Assembly: GCA_020073495.1 (NCBI GenBank)
Contig: JAIQFD010000002.1
Coordinates: 186,001 to 250,000 of the forward strand
Direction: 5' to 3'
DNA: 64,000 nt
Origin: Terriglobia bacterium
Lineage (GTDB): Bacteria > Acidobacteriota > Terriglobia > Terriglobales > Acidobacteriaceae
Shown in pieces: positions 18,120-27,614 of this stretch. How positions within the stretch are numbered: position 1 is the first letter of the stretch; the number at the start of each line of letters is the position of its first letter. The notes under the pieces are model-generated. The model saw only the letters and a program-made list of their open reading frames with translations, did no database searches and was not told where the DNA came from. The translations under genes were made by a program, and so were the position numbers.

Positions 18120-18857
18120 TTGCCATCTCCGGCTGAATCCGACCGGCTGCGCGTGGTGCTGGTGGCGACGCGCAACCCTCTCAACATCGGCGCCACCGCC
18201 CGCGCCATGAGCAACTTCGGTTTCCGCCGGTTGCGGCTGGTGAATCCCTACGAGCCGTCATTCCGCGAGGCGCGCTCGGCCGTGGGCGCGTCGGCGCTGC
18301 TGGCCGGCGCGGAGGAATTCAAGAGCGTCGCCGAAGCCGTCGCCGACTGCACCCTGGTGGTCGGAACCACCGCGGGCGGCCGCCGGGAATCGCAACACCC
18401 GCTTCGCCGCCTGGAACAGGGTGCGCGCCTGATCCGCACGCGACTCACCTCCGGCCCGGTCGCCATCTTGTTTGGGTCCGAGAAGCGCGGCCTCTCCAAC
18501 GAAGACCTCAGCCACTGCCACTGGCTGATGCGCATCCCCACACGAGAGGAACACGGGTCGATGAACCTGGGGCAGGCGGTGGCGGTCTGCCTCTACGAAC
18601 TGGCGCGTGATGTGAACGAAAAGCCTGGAGTGGAAAGGGAAAAGCGTGCGACCGCGGGCGAAGTAGAGCGCATCACCGCAGCCTTACTCGATGCGCTGCG
18701 GGAGAGCGGTTACTTGAAGCCGCGCGCGGCCCAGCCATCTGAGGACAAAGTTCGCCGCCTGGTCCGGCGGCTCGAACTCAGAGCCGATGACGCCGAAATC
18801 TGGCTCGGCATGCTGCGGCAGATCCTGTGGAAGCTCCGCTCGGGAAAGTTAACCTGA
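18120..18857 (+). CDS. TrmJ-like SPOUT RNA methyltransferase
   Basis: A 245-residue SpoU/TrmH-family RNA 2'-O-methyltransferase. Motif 1 is VVLVATRNPLNIGATARAM, motif 2 is GPVAILFGSEKRGLSNEDL and motif 3 is HGSMNLGQAVAVCLYEL; together they form the trefoil SAM knot. The C-terminal helical extension resembles TrmJ, which methylates tRNA position 32. The frame is closed by a TGA three codons upstream, so the start must be the TTG at 18120 (or an internal GTG that would cut into motif 1). It lies 51 bp after tRNA-Asn. Confidence 0.88.
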   Translation: MPSPAESDRLRVVLVATRNPLNIGATARAMSNFGFRRLRLVNPYEPSFREARSAVGASALLAGAEEFKSVAEAVADCTLVVGTTAGGRRESQHPLRRLEQGARLIRTRLTSGPVAILFGSEKRGLSNEDLSHCHWLMRIPTREEHGSMNLGQAVAVCLYELARDVNEKPGVEREKRATAGEVERITAALLDALRESGYLKPRAAQPSEDKVRRLVRRLELRADDAEIWLGMLRQILWKLRSGKLT

Positions 18858-18875
18858 CACAATCAGGTTCTCTGC

Positions 18876-19127
18876 ATCAAACCGGCGATCAGTTTGGGCG
18901 TCATTCTCGTGGTGAGCTGGTCGGCAGGCGTAGGCGCAGATTCGCCGAAAGCGGCGACCTTCCACGGGGAGATCTCCGACAGCTCGTGCGCGATGAACGT
19001 GCACTCCTTGAGCAACTCTCATGAGGAGATGCTCAAAAAGAAGACGACCGGCACCGATCCGCCACGATCAATATGGTCTCGATCGAGCGCGAGACGCGCA
19101 AGCAGTAGCCACCCGGCTATGCTTTGA
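18876..19127 (+). pseudogene. Decayed small secreted-protein gene
   Basis: The frame from 18876 reads like a secreted small protein of a type common in Acidobacteria: a hydrophobic leader (AISLGVILVVSWSAGVGA), then FHGEISDSSCAMNVHSLS and SHEEMLKKKTTGTD. Two defects suggest decay. The expected start codon is ATC (18876-18878) rather than ATG, and after about 19056 the sequence no longer resembles the second half of the family, which I would expect to carry further Cys residues. Base composition matches the neighbours. It could still be translated from the TTG at 18894, so the pseudogene call is inference. Confidence 0.5.
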
Positions 19128-19656
19128 CCTTCTCCGGGAAACCTTTCAGCAACTTCCGGACCTTGGGCGCGACCACGAACTGGCAGTACGACTGGGCCGG
19201 GTTGTTAGCGAAGTAGTTCTGGTGGTAGTCCTCGGCGACGTAGAACTGCGAGGCGGGCTCAACAGCCGTGACCACGGGGTCCGGCATTTTGTGGGCTCCG
19301 TCCAGGTCGGCGATCGCCTGTTCGGCTCGGCGGCGCTGCTCCTCCGACAGATAGAAGATGACGGACCGGTACTGTGTCCCGAAATCGTTGCCTTGCTGGT
19401 TCAATGTGGTCGGGTCATGGATGGCGAAGAACACATCCAAAAGGTCCTTGTAGCTGACCGCCGCGGGGTCGAAGGTCACGCGTACGACTTCCGCGTGGCC
19501 GGTCAAGCCGGAGCAGACCTCGCGGTATGCCGGGTTCTTGACGTGGCCGCCCATGTATCCCGACTCGGCCGCACTCACTCCCTGCACGCGAGCGAACACA
19601 GCCTCCAGGCACCAGAAACAGCCTCCACCGAAGATGGCAGTTTGCATTTCAGACAT
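19117..19656 (-). CDS. msrA: Peptide methionine sulfoxide reductase MsrA
   Basis: MsrA reduces methionine-S-sulfoxide in oxidised proteins. The catalytic motif GGGCFWCLE is at residues 10-18 and the family signatures VQGVSAAESGYMGGHVKNP, GHAEVVRVTFDP and YLSEEQRRRAEQ follow. Length (179 residues) is normal. No signal peptide is present, so it acts in the cytoplasm. The C-terminus lacks the extra cysteines of some MsrA types. It converges on the decayed gene and stands alone without msrB. Confidence 0.96.
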   Translation of the reverse strand: MSEMQTAIFGGGCFWCLEAVFARVQGVSAAESGYMGGHVKNPAYREVCSGLTGHAEVVRVTFDPAAVSYKDLLDVFFAIHDPTTLNQQGNDFGTQYRSVIFYLSEEQRRRAEQAIADLDGAHKMPDPVVTAVEPASQFYVAEDYHQNYFANNPAQSYCQFVVAPKVRKLLKGFPEKVKA

Positions 19657-19745
19657 ACAGATTCGATGACGAACCAGCCCGAAAGTTCCGGGGATGATGA
19701 CCGGATGGTCGCAGCCGCCTTCACCATCGAGCAGGTGCTATCCCG

Positions 19746-21959
19746 TCAGAGGTTCTTCTTCCAGAAGTCCAGCATCGCCTTGTCGCGGTGGACCTTGGCG
19801 GGTGTGTCTACAAAGCCGTGCTTGCGCATGGGATAGAGCATCACCTGGTAAGGCTTGCCCGCCTTGATCAGCGCGTCGATGAAAGCGTGCTCGTTCTGCG
19901 GGTGGACGTTGTCGTCGTACGTGCCGTAGATGATCAGCAACGCGCCGTGCAGGTCGCCTGCAACCTTCACCAAGGACGACCGGTCATAAGCCTCTACATT
20001 GTCCTGGGGCAGCTTCATGAGCGCTTCCGCCCACTTGGAATCGTAGTAGCGCCAATCGGTGACCGGGGCGCCGGAGATCCCGGCCTTGAACTCCTGCGAG
20101 TGGGTCATGAGGCTGAGCGTCATGGTGCCGCCGCCGCTCCAGCCCCACACGCCGACGCGGTCGACGTCGACCCAGGGCTGCGACTTCAACCAGCGCACGC
20201 CGGCGAGCTGGTCTGCGGTCTCCGGTGCGGGAGACTTCAGCAGAATGATGTTTTCCAGGCGCTTGCTGATGGCGGTCGCGGACCGGTTATCGATGCTGAC
20301 CACGACGAAGCCTTCGCGGAGCAGCAGATTGTCAAAGAAAATTCCGGACTGCCAGGCATTCTTAACCGTGGGCGCCGAGGGCCCGCCGTAGATGTGAAGG
20401 ATGACGGGATATTTGCGAGCGGGATCGAAGCCTTTGGGTTTCATGATCTGCGCCGGCATGGGGAACCCGTCGGTGGCGGGGATGGTGAGAAGCTGGGGAT
20501 ACTGCAAGTCGAAGGCGGCAAGCAATTCGGTGCGCGGCGGCGCGATGGTGGCACGCAGCTCGCCGCCGGCAGCGTGCAGTCGCAGGGCCGGAAGCGTTCG
20601 GATGTTGGAGCAAGTATCAAAATAGAAGCGCGTGTCCGGCGACATGCTGATGCCGTGCGTCCCGGGCTCAGTGTCGATCCGCATCAGCCCGCTGCCGTCG
20701 TCCTTGATGCGATAGAAGTGCCGCTCGACGGAGGAATCCTTGAGCGCGGTGAAGTAGATCCAGCCGTTCTTATCGTCCACTCCGACGATGGACTGGTGCA
20801 CCCAAAAGGCGACGCCTCCCGATGAAGCCACCGCCCAGTCGCCCTTGGTGACTTGGTTCTCCAGCGTGCCGTCCATGCGGTAGCGATAGAGGTGCATGAA
20901 GCCGTCGCGCTCCGAGGCCCACAAGAAATGCTTTCCGTCGCGGAGGAACCTGAGGTCGTCGTTGACGTTGACCCATGCGGGATCGGTTTCAGTCAGGGCA
21001 CGCTTCGCGGCGCCAGTCGTCCGGTCAGCGAAGTAGAGCCCGAGCTCGGTCTGGGCGCGGTTCATGGCAGTCACGCTGACGGTGCGCGAATCGGGGAGCC
21101 ACTTCACCCGCAAGATCCACTCGTACGGCTTGTCGGAGATGGAGACCCAGCGCGGGCTGGGATCGGCGATCTCGGCGATGCCGACGCGCACGGCAGGATT
21201 CTTCTCTCCCGCTTTCGGGTAGGGCTGGCGGATGACCTTCTGGTCCACCGGCGCGAAATCCACAAACAGGCTCACAGGTACCTGTGATTCGTCCGTCTGC
21301 AGGAAAGCGATGGCCTTGGAATCGGGCGACCACCAGTAGCCCGTATCGTGCCGGCCAAAGATCTCCTCCCAGTAAACCCACGAGAGCGTCCCGTTCAGCA
21401 TGGTCTCGGAGCCGTCCTGGGTGAGGCGCTTCTCCTGCCCTCCCGCGATGTCGTAGACATAAATGTCACTGTTGCGAATGAACGATACGAGGCGACCATC
21501 GGGGGAGAACTCGGCGTCCTTCTCCTCCGTCGGAGTGTTGGTGATGCGCGTGAATGTGGCAGAAGCGAAATCAAGGAGGAATACGTCTCCCTTGAAGATG
21601 TAGAGCGCCTTCAGACCGGCGCGGTCGAATGACCGCGGCCATTCGAGTGCTTTCTTCATGTCCACGTTCGGGGCTAAAGCGTTCAGGGACGCCACCGCCT
21701 TTGCCATGTCGAGGATGGGGTGTCGCGCACCGGTAGCTGGGTCGAGCTTCTCGAAAGTGCGTTGGGCCGGGGGCCGACTCGTGTCATAGAGGATGGCGGT
21801 GCCATCCTCCAACCAGACGTGTGATGGCACGCGAGCTACCCTGCTGCCTTCTTCGCTGTAGATCCATTCAACGGTGAGCGGCTGTTGCTGTGCGGTGCTG
21901 GCACAGGCCAGCAGGATGATTGCGGCAGAAATGAACAGCGCGATCCTGGGGATGCGCAT
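19746..21959 (-). CDS. Secreted dipeptidyl peptidase IV-like peptidase (S9B)
   Basis: An S9B/DPP-IV-type serine peptidase of 737 residues that removes dipeptides from N-termini. The ATG at 21959 follows GGAGGTTGGT and gives a signal peptide (MRIPRIALFISAAIILLACA) whose LLAC could be a lipobox. After the eight-bladed propeller comes the hydrolase domain with Ser in GVWGWSGGGTMTLS, Asp in GTYDDNVHPQNEH and His in PMRKHGF. It starts 22 bp after the sortilin-like gene, in the same operon. An extracellular or periplasmic role in peptide breakdown is likely. Confidence 0.93.
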   Translation of the reverse strand: MRIPRIALFISAAIILLACASTAQQQPLTVEWIYSEEGSRVARVPSHVWLEDGTAILYDTSRPPAQRTFEKLDPATGARHPILDMAKAVASLNALAPNVDMKKALEWPRSFDRAGLKALYIFKGDVFLLDFASATFTRITNTPTEEKDAEFSPDGRLVSFIRNSDIYVYDIAGGQEKRLTQDGSETMLNGTLSWVYWEEIFGRHDTGYWWSPDSKAIAFLQTDESQVPVSLFVDFAPVDQKVIRQPYPKAGEKNPAVRVGIAEIADPSPRWVSISDKPYEWILRVKWLPDSRTVSVTAMNRAQTELGLYFADRTTGAAKRALTETDPAWVNVNDDLRFLRDGKHFLWASERDGFMHLYRYRMDGTLENQVTKGDWAVASSGGVAFWVHQSIVGVDDKNGWIYFTALKDSSVERHFYRIKDDGSGLMRIDTEPGTHGISMSPDTRFYFDTCSNIRTLPALRLHAAGGELRATIAPPRTELLAAFDLQYPQLLTIPATDGFPMPAQIMKPKGFDPARKYPVILHIYGGPSAPTVKNAWQSGIFFDNLLLREGFVVVSIDNRSATAISKRLENIILLKSPAPETADQLAGVRWLKSQPWVDVDRVGVWGWSGGGTMTLSLMTHSQEFKAGISGAPVTDWRYYDSKWAEALMKLPQDNVEAYDRSSLVKVAGDLHGALLIIYGTYDDNVHPQNEHAFIDALIKAGKPYQVMLYPMRKHGFVDTPAKVHRDKAMLDFWKKNL

Positions 21960-21981
21960 ACCAACCTCCGGGTGCTCTTGT

Positions 21982-24900
21982 TTATTCTTCATCGCTGGTG
22001 ACCCCGCCTGCCGACGATTCGGCCGAATTCTCCCCCGCGGGGACGGAGAAGTTCAGTTCGGGCAGGTTGGAATCGCGGAGCTGCCGGTTGAGGGCAGGGA
22101 TGTCGCGGGAACTGAATTCACTCCACTGCGCCAACAGGCTTGCCAACGCTTTCCGCCGGTCGGCGGCGGCTGCGGCCTGCTGCGTCGTGGGCGCGACGTC
22201 GGCGTTTTGCAGCATGCGCAGGAGGGTCCTGAGCCGGCCGCGAACGCTAGCAAAAGAGTCGGCAGCAGCCGTAGGACGAGTCGGACGGCCCTCTTCGTTG
22301 CCTTCCAGCGCCTCCGCTTTCTTGTCGGCGGCGGCGACGGCCGCGGCGACCGCGTCCTGCCCGGCGCGCTCCTTCAGCCCTCGCAACTGCGTGCGGATGT
22401 GATGGAGCTGTGCCGCCGCGGGCGCGCTCGCTACCAGGTCGTCGTACACCGCCTTGGAGAGCGTGAATTGCTGCTCGAGCCCAGCGGATGGAGTCTTCAC
22501 CCGCGGGTCCATCCTTACGGTGAGCGGCTGCGTGTAGCTCTTCCCACTGACCGTGAGCCGGACTGTGTACTGCCCGGGCATGACCCACGGCGCCGTCACT
22601 TGCGGAACCGTTTTCCGATACACGGCCGAGATCGGATACGGCGGCTTCGATCCGGGCACTGGCGGGTAATGCATGTCCCAGAGGAAGCGGTGGAATCCGA
22701 TCTCGCCGGACAGCCCTTGCGGAGGCCGCAGCCAATATTTCGGGATCGCCAGCATGGGGTCGATGGCGGGGACGGGGTCGGCGCTCGAGTAGCGCCGCAC
22801 CAGCTTGCCCGAGCTGTCGAGGATCTCCAATGTCACCGGCCCGGTAGCGTTGGAGTTGAGGACGTAGTCGAAAATGGCGCCATCGGGCGGGTTCTCGCCG
22901 GCGGGGAAGTCGGGCGGGAGCGGCGTGTCGCTGGCCATACTCCATCGCACGCGGGTGGCGACCTGCGGTTTGAACAGGAAGGCGGCGGTCTGGATGGCGA
23001 TGTCGAGCTGGCGCAGGGGCGTGATGTTGTCCAGGATCCAGAAGCCGCGCCCGTGAGTGGCCGCGATCAGGTCGTCGTCTTTGATGGTGAGGTCGCGCAC
23101 CGAAGTCGCCGGCATGTTGAGGCGCAGAGATTGCCAATGGTCGCCGTCGTCGAACGAGACCAACACCTGGCGCTCGGTGCCGGCGAAGAGCAGACCCTTG
23201 CGCTTTGGGTCTTCGCGCACGGCGTTCACGTTCTCGCGGTCAGGGATGTCGTTCGCGATCGCCGTCCAGGTCTTGCCGCCGTCGCGCGTACGGTAGATGT
23301 AGGGCTTGGGATCGTCGAGGCGGATCGTGTTGATCGCGGCGTAGGCGGTCTGCGGATCAAAGTGGCTGGCCTCGAGCACCGACACCTTCGCCCAGGACAC
23401 GAGCTGCGGGGGCGTGATCTCCGTCCAGTGGGCGCCACCGTCGGTGGTGAGGTGGATCAGACCGTCGTCGGTCCCGGCCCAAATGCGATTGATGTCGAGC
23501 GGCGAGGGCGCGACGGCATAGATGACCCCGCGCTGCATCGGCGTCGCTGTGGGCGTGTCGCGATACTTTCCGACGCTGGCGGGCACGGCAAAGGCCTTGC
23601 GCGTGAGGTCGGGGCTGATCTGTTGCCAGGAGTGGCCGCCGTCCCGTGTTTTCCACAGAGTGTTTGCCGCGAAGTAGAGCGTGTGCGGATCCACCGGCGA
23701 GAAGAGAACCGGCTGCGTGCGCAGCATGCGATAGTCGGGCGAGCGGAAAAGTTTGGGAAGGACGTCCTGGGCCTGGCCGGTGCGCCGGTCGTAGCGGCTG
23801 AGCTTTCCGCCGTAGACGATGTCCGGGTCCAACGGGTCGGCGACCACGTAGCCGTACTCTTCGGCGGCCACGGGGTGCCATTCGCGGATGGTGATCTCGC
23901 CGTCGTTGCCCCGGCTGGAGATGCAGACCGAGCCGCTTTCCTGCTGACCGCTGCACACACGATAGGGAAACGCATTATCGGTGCTGACGTGGTAGAGCTG
24001 GGCCGTGGGCTGGTTGTACCACGAGCTCCAGGACTCGCCACCGTTCACGGTCACGATCGCGCCCTGGTCGCCGGGGACGATGATCACGTTCGAGTTGTGA
24101 GGATCGATCCAGATGTTCTGGTAGTCATCGCCGCCGGGGGCGCCGCGGAGAGCGGTCCAGGTCTTGCCGCCGTCGGTAGACTTCCAGGTCACGATGCTGG
24201 CGCTGTAAACGATGTCCGGGTTCTTGGGATCGACCTTGGGTACCGGCAGGTCGCCGCCGCCGATGCGCGTTCCCGGACGCGTGTCGGTGGTGGCGAGGGT
24301 CCAGCTCTCGCCGGCATCGTCAGAGCGATAGACGCCGACCGAGATCCCGGCGTCATGATTGGTCGCCACCGCGGCGTAGATACGCTGCGGCTGGCTGGGC
24401 GCGATCGCCAGGTTGCTCTGCGTGACGCCCTCGGGGAGGCCCTTGGTGAGCTGCCGCCAGGTGTTGCCGCCGTCGGTAGACTTGAAAATCCCGCCGCTCG
24501 TGCCGCTCCACTGTCCGTTTTCCCACGGGCCCTCGCGCGCCTCCCACAGGGCGGCGTAGATCGTGTCCAGATTCGAAGGGTCCAGTTCGACGTCGGAGCC
24601 GCCGGTGTTCTCGTCCTTGTACAGCACCTTTTGAAAGCTTTGACCACCGTCGGTGGAACGGTAGATGCCACGCTCCTCGTTGGGCCCGTAAGGATGCCCG
24701 AGCACCGCGACGAAGAGCCGGTTGGGATCGCGGGGATCGACCGCAATGCTGGGAATCTGCTGGCCGTCGCGCAGGCCGAGGTGCGTCCAGCTTTTGCCGG
24801 AATCGGTGGACTTGTAGATGCCGTCGCCGGTCGACAGATCGGGTCGATGCAGCCCCTCGCCGCTGCCTACATAAACGATGTTCGGGTCGCTGAGGGAGAC

Positions 24901-25227
24901 CGCGATGGCTCCGATCGAGCCCGTCGGTTGGTCGTCGAAGATTGGAGCCCAGGTGACCCCGTAGTCATTCGTCTTCCACACGCCTCCATTGCATACGCCG
25001 ATGTAGAAGATGCCCGGCCGGCTGGGATCCCCGGCGACCGCGCGCGTGCGGCCGCCGCGGAATGGCCCGATCCCGCGCCAGCGCATGCCTTGTTGCACGC
25101 CGGTGGTAAGTTTCTGGGCTGTTACGGCTGCTTGGAGGAGGAAGAGACTTGCGGCGACGAGGACGAGTGGGCGAATGACACAACGGCACAGCAGCTTCAA
25201 GGCGGACCCCCGCAAACGGGAGAGCAT
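21982..25227 (-). CDS. Secreted sortilin/VPS10-like BNR beta-propeller protein
   Basis: A 1081-residue exported protein with a signal peptide and many Asp-box/BNR repeats (for example KSTDSGKSWTHLGL, STDGGNTWRQLTKG, RSDDAGESWTLA, RTRDGGKTWTAI), as in VPS10/sortilin and glycosyl hydrolase propellers. The first strand reads WRGIGPFRGGRTRAVAGDP, a start typical of large acidobacterial and Bacteroidetes propellers. The last 400 residues form a different, Ala-rich helical region after an Ig-like segment (GPVTLEILDSSGKLVRRY). There is no recognisable catalytic site. It is transcribed just ahead of the DPP-IV-like gene, so a role in binding peptides or proteins for that enzyme is possible. Confidence 0.85.
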   Translation of the reverse strand: MLSRLRGSALKLLCRCVIRPLVLVAASLFLLQAAVTAQKLTTGVQQGMRWRGIGPFRGGRTRAVAGDPSRPGIFYIGVCNGGVWKTNDYGVTWAPIFDDQPTGSIGAIAVSLSDPNIVYVGSGEGLHRPDLSTGDGIYKSTDSGKSWTHLGLRDGQQIPSIAVDPRDPNRLFVAVLGHPYGPNEERGIYRSTDGGQSFQKVLYKDENTGGSDVELDPSNLDTIYAALWEAREGPWENGQWSGTSGGIFKSTDGGNTWRQLTKGLPEGVTQSNLAIAPSQPQRIYAAVATNHDAGISVGVYRSDDAGESWTLATTDTRPGTRIGGGDLPVPKVDPKNPDIVYSASIVTWKSTDGGKTWTALRGAPGGDDYQNIWIDPHNSNVIIVPGDQGAIVTVNGGESWSSWYNQPTAQLYHVSTDNAFPYRVCSGQQESGSVCISSRGNDGEITIREWHPVAAEEYGYVVADPLDPDIVYGGKLSRYDRRTGQAQDVLPKLFRSPDYRMLRTQPVLFSPVDPHTLYFAANTLWKTRDGGHSWQQISPDLTRKAFAVPASVGKYRDTPTATPMQRGVIYAVAPSPLDINRIWAGTDDGLIHLTTDGGAHWTEITPPQLVSWAKVSVLEASHFDPQTAYAAINTIRLDDPKPYIYRTRDGGKTWTAIANDIPDRENVNAVREDPKRKGLLFAGTERQVLVSFDDGDHWQSLRLNMPATSVRDLTIKDDDLIAATHGRGFWILDNITPLRQLDIAIQTAAFLFKPQVATRVRWSMASDTPLPPDFPAGENPPDGAIFDYVLNSNATGPVTLEILDSSGKLVRRYSSADPVPAIDPMLAIPKYWLRPPQGLSGEIGFHRFLWDMHYPPVPGSKPPYPISAVYRKTVPQVTAPWVMPGQYTVRLTVSGKSYTQPLTVRMDPRVKTPSAGLEQQFTLSKAVYDDLVASAPAAAQLHHIRTQLRGLKERAGQDAVAAAVAAADKKAEALEGNEEGRPTRPTAAADSFASVRGRLRTLLRMLQNADVAPTTQQAAAAADRRKALASLLAQWSEFSSRDIPALNRQLRDSNLPELNFSVPAGENSAESSAGGVTSDEE

Positions 25228-25263
25228 ACAGCAGCGAGGGGAGCGGCTCAAAACCGCGCGGGC

Positions 25264-25992
25264 CTACTGTCCGTACGCGGGGTCAACCCGCGCCAGTTCC
25301 CGCAGGGCGGCCCGGTCCTGGATGACCAGGGTAGAGCCCTGCAGGCTCACCACATTCATCTTCTTGAAGATGCCCAGCACGCGGCAGGCGGTCTCACGCG
25401 TCGCGCCTATGGTCTGTGCCAGCTCCCGCTGGGTGAACGCCAGGTTGAGCCGAGTCTCCGTCTCCATGGTGTCGGCTCCGCTGGAGAGCAGAAGGAAAAA
25501 ACGGGCCATGCGCTCGGTGGCGGAGTGCGCCAGCCCCACCGTGTGGATGAGGTCCATGACGTCGTGCAGGTTTTCGCTGACCCGCTGAGCCACGCGGAGG
25601 CTGGCATCGGGATGACTCTCCAAGAAGCGGAGGAAGTCCTCGCGCCGCGCGAAGTTTACCTGGCAGGGCTCCATGACCTCGGCGGTGAACTGGTTGGGAA
25701 GGTTCGAGATGCAGGAAGGAAGCCCCAGGACCTGTCCCGGGTTGCAGATGGCCACCACGAGCGTCCTGCCTTCTGAGCCGATCGTCAGCTTGACGCGGCC
25801 CTGGCAGAGTACATAGACGCCCCGGGCCTGGTCACCCTCGTTGAACAGCAGCGCGCCCGCGTAGTAGGGGATAGTGATCTTGATGGCTTCGAATGCCGCG
25901 ATGGCGGTGGGTGACAGGTCGCAGAAGAAAGAGGACGCCCGCAACCTGCAGGTGCGGCAACTGTCGACGATTTGCAGTTGATGCGCTTGCAT
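25264..25992 (-). CDS. Crp/Fnr-family transcription regulator
   Basis: A 242-residue regulator with an N-terminal cyclic-nucleotide-like sensor domain (GALLFNEGDQARGVYVLCQG) and a C-terminal winged helix (FTQRELAQTIGATRETACRVL). The N-terminus carries CRTCRLRASSFFC (Cys-X2-Cys-X8-Cys), and a further Cys follows in VMEPCQVNF. This is reminiscent of the Fe-S ligands of FNR but with wider spacing than the classic Cys-X2-Cys-X5-Cys. It could sense O2 or redox through a cluster. I chose the ATG at 25992 because it follows a G-rich ribosome site. FNR/CRP-like sites are present upstream of the benzoyl-CoA reductase operon at 43.7 kb, but a link is inference. Confidence 0.9.
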   Translation of the reverse strand: MQAHQLQIVDSCRTCRLRASSFFCDLSPTAIAAFEAIKITIPYYAGALLFNEGDQARGVYVLCQGRVKLTIGSEGRTLVVAICNPGQVLGLPSCISNLPNQFTAEVMEPCQVNFARREDFLRFLESHPDASLRVAQRVSENLHDVMDLIHTVGLAHSATERMARFFLLLSSGADTMETETRLNLAFTQRELAQTIGATRETACRVLGIFKKMNVVSLQGSTLVIQDRAALRELARVDPAYGQ

Positions 25993-26140
25993 GCAGCCCC
26001 CACGGTCTGCGCCAACATGGGACCGCGACCCATCCAAGGTCGCTGCAACAATTTTGGTGCAGAACAGTAACCGTTAATCGTCCCAATGTAAAGAATTTCG
26101 CGTCCAGCGGCCGATTTCAGGTCGGGAACGGCGCGCGCTC

Positions 26141-27358
26141 TTATTCGTAGCGCAGCGCTTCGACGGGATCCAGCCGGGAAGCCTTCCTGGCCGGGTAGTA
26201 GCCGAAAAGGAGGCCGATGGCAGCGGAGAACAGGCTGCCGATGGCGAGGATCTGCGGTGTCAGCTTGGTGGGGAACTGGAACAGGCTTTGCACCAGCAGG
26301 GAAGATCCCAGTCCGGCCAGAAGACCGAAGAACGCGCCCAGCGCGCTGAGCACGAGGGCTTCGCTAAGGAATTGCAGCTGGACGTCCCATTCGGTGGCCC
26401 CCAGGGCCAGGCGGACACCGATCTCCCGCGTTCGCTGCGTCACCGAGACCAGCATGATGTTCATGATCCCGATGCCACCTACGAGCAGCGAGAGGGAGGC
26501 GATACTTCCCATCAGAAGAGTGAGGACGCGGCTGGTCGCGAGCTGTGCCTGGATGACGTCCTCGGGGCTGCGGATATTGAAGTCATCGTCAGCGCCGGGC
26601 GGGAGGTGGTGCCGTTCCCGGAGCAGGCCCACGATCTGTTTCGTGGCTTCCGGCATGGCCTGGCGCGACACGGCGGAGCAAAAGATGTCGTCCAGCCAGA
26701 ACGTGCCCGTGATCCTCTTCTGGACCGTGGTGAAGGGCATGACCACGAAGTCGTCCTGGTCCTGGCCGGTGGCCGACATTCCCTTGGCTTGGAGCACTCC
26801 GATGACTTTGCAGGGCAGGTTGGTGAGCCGGACGGTCTTGTCGATCGGATCTTCGTTGGGGAAGAGGTTGTCGACCACGGTCTGTCCCAGAACGCAAACA
26901 GGCGCCGCCGAATCCACGTCCGCGGAGGTGAAAAAGGCGCCACGGCGCACCGTCCATTGGCGGATCTCGGTGAATTCCGGTGTTACCCCGCGATACATGG
27001 TTCCCCAATTGAGTCCGGCGTAGATGACCTGTACACGGCCGTCCACGTTGGGGGAGACCAGCTTGATGGAGGGCACCTGTTCGAGGATGGCCTTGGCATC
27101 GTTCAGAATCAGGGTCTTGATGCCACGCGAGCCGACGCGGACGCCGCCTCGCGACCGGCTGCCGGCCTCCACCCAGATAAAATTGTCCCCCAGTTGGCGG
27201 AGCTGGTCTTCGATGCGGCTGGTTCCGGCGTTGCCGATCGCCACCACGCAGACGAAGGCCCCCACCCCCACCGAGATGCCCAGGATGGTCAGCACACTCC
27301 GGATCCAGTTCCGCCTCAGGGCTAAGAATGCTTCCCGGATTATGGTGTGAAAAATCAT
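26141..27358 (-). CDS. MacB/FtsX-type ABC transporter permease
   Basis: A 405-residue permease with the MacB layout: one N-terminal membrane helix (SVLTILGISVGVGAFVCVVAI), a large periplasmic MacB_PCD domain, and three C-terminal helices in the FtsX domain (LTLLMGSIASLSLLVGGIGIMNIML, written here as its two halves LTLLMGSIASLS and LLVGGIGIMNIML). The signature TQRTREIGVRLALGAT is present. No ATPase or membrane-fusion partner is adjacent, so the ATPase must be encoded elsewhere. Such permeases power mechanotransmission in lipoprotein, antibiotic or peptide export. The gene is divergent from the secreted-protein operon at 27.6 kb. Confidence 0.92.
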   Translation of the reverse strand: MIFHTIIREAFLALRRNWIRSVLTILGISVGVGAFVCVVAIGNAGTSRIEDQLRQLGDNFIWVEAGSRSRGGVRVGSRGIKTLILNDAKAILEQVPSIKLVSPNVDGRVQVIYAGLNWGTMYRGVTPEFTEIRQWTVRRGAFFTSADVDSAAPVCVLGQTVVDNLFPNEDPIDKTVRLTNLPCKVIGVLQAKGMSATGQDQDDFVVMPFTTVQKRITGTFWLDDIFCSAVSRQAMPEATKQIVGLLRERHHLPPGADDDFNIRSPEDVIQAQLATSRVLTLLMGSIASLSLLVGGIGIMNIMLVSVTQRTREIGVRLALGATEWDVQLQFLSEALVLSALGAFFGLLAGLGSSLLVQSLFQFPTKLTPQILAIGSLFSAAIGLLFGYYPARKASRLDPVEALRYE

Positions 27359-27614
27359 ACGGGCACGACGGACAAGATCCGCATCTTATCCTAAATCGCG
27401 GGGCGACCCGGGCGCAGGTCAAAATGGGAAGGGCTTCTCGATCCGTCATGGCGGAGACGCCGGACCTGACCTCGGTGCGCTACCATAGTCATCCATCGAA
27501 TGTGGGCTCCCGATCCGGCATGGGGAATGGTGCGCAGACCAGCGCTGCGCCCAAGGCCATTTGACGATGGAGGCAGTGAATCCGTAGATAAAATCTGTGA
27601 TCAGTCGAGGCAGT

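Noticed and set aside
21874-25776. A 1300-codon open frame on the plus strand
   Set aside because: It lies antisense to the sortilin-like propeller gene, whose repeated Asp-box motifs are clear. The antisense product shows no domain; the length comes from high GC at third positions.
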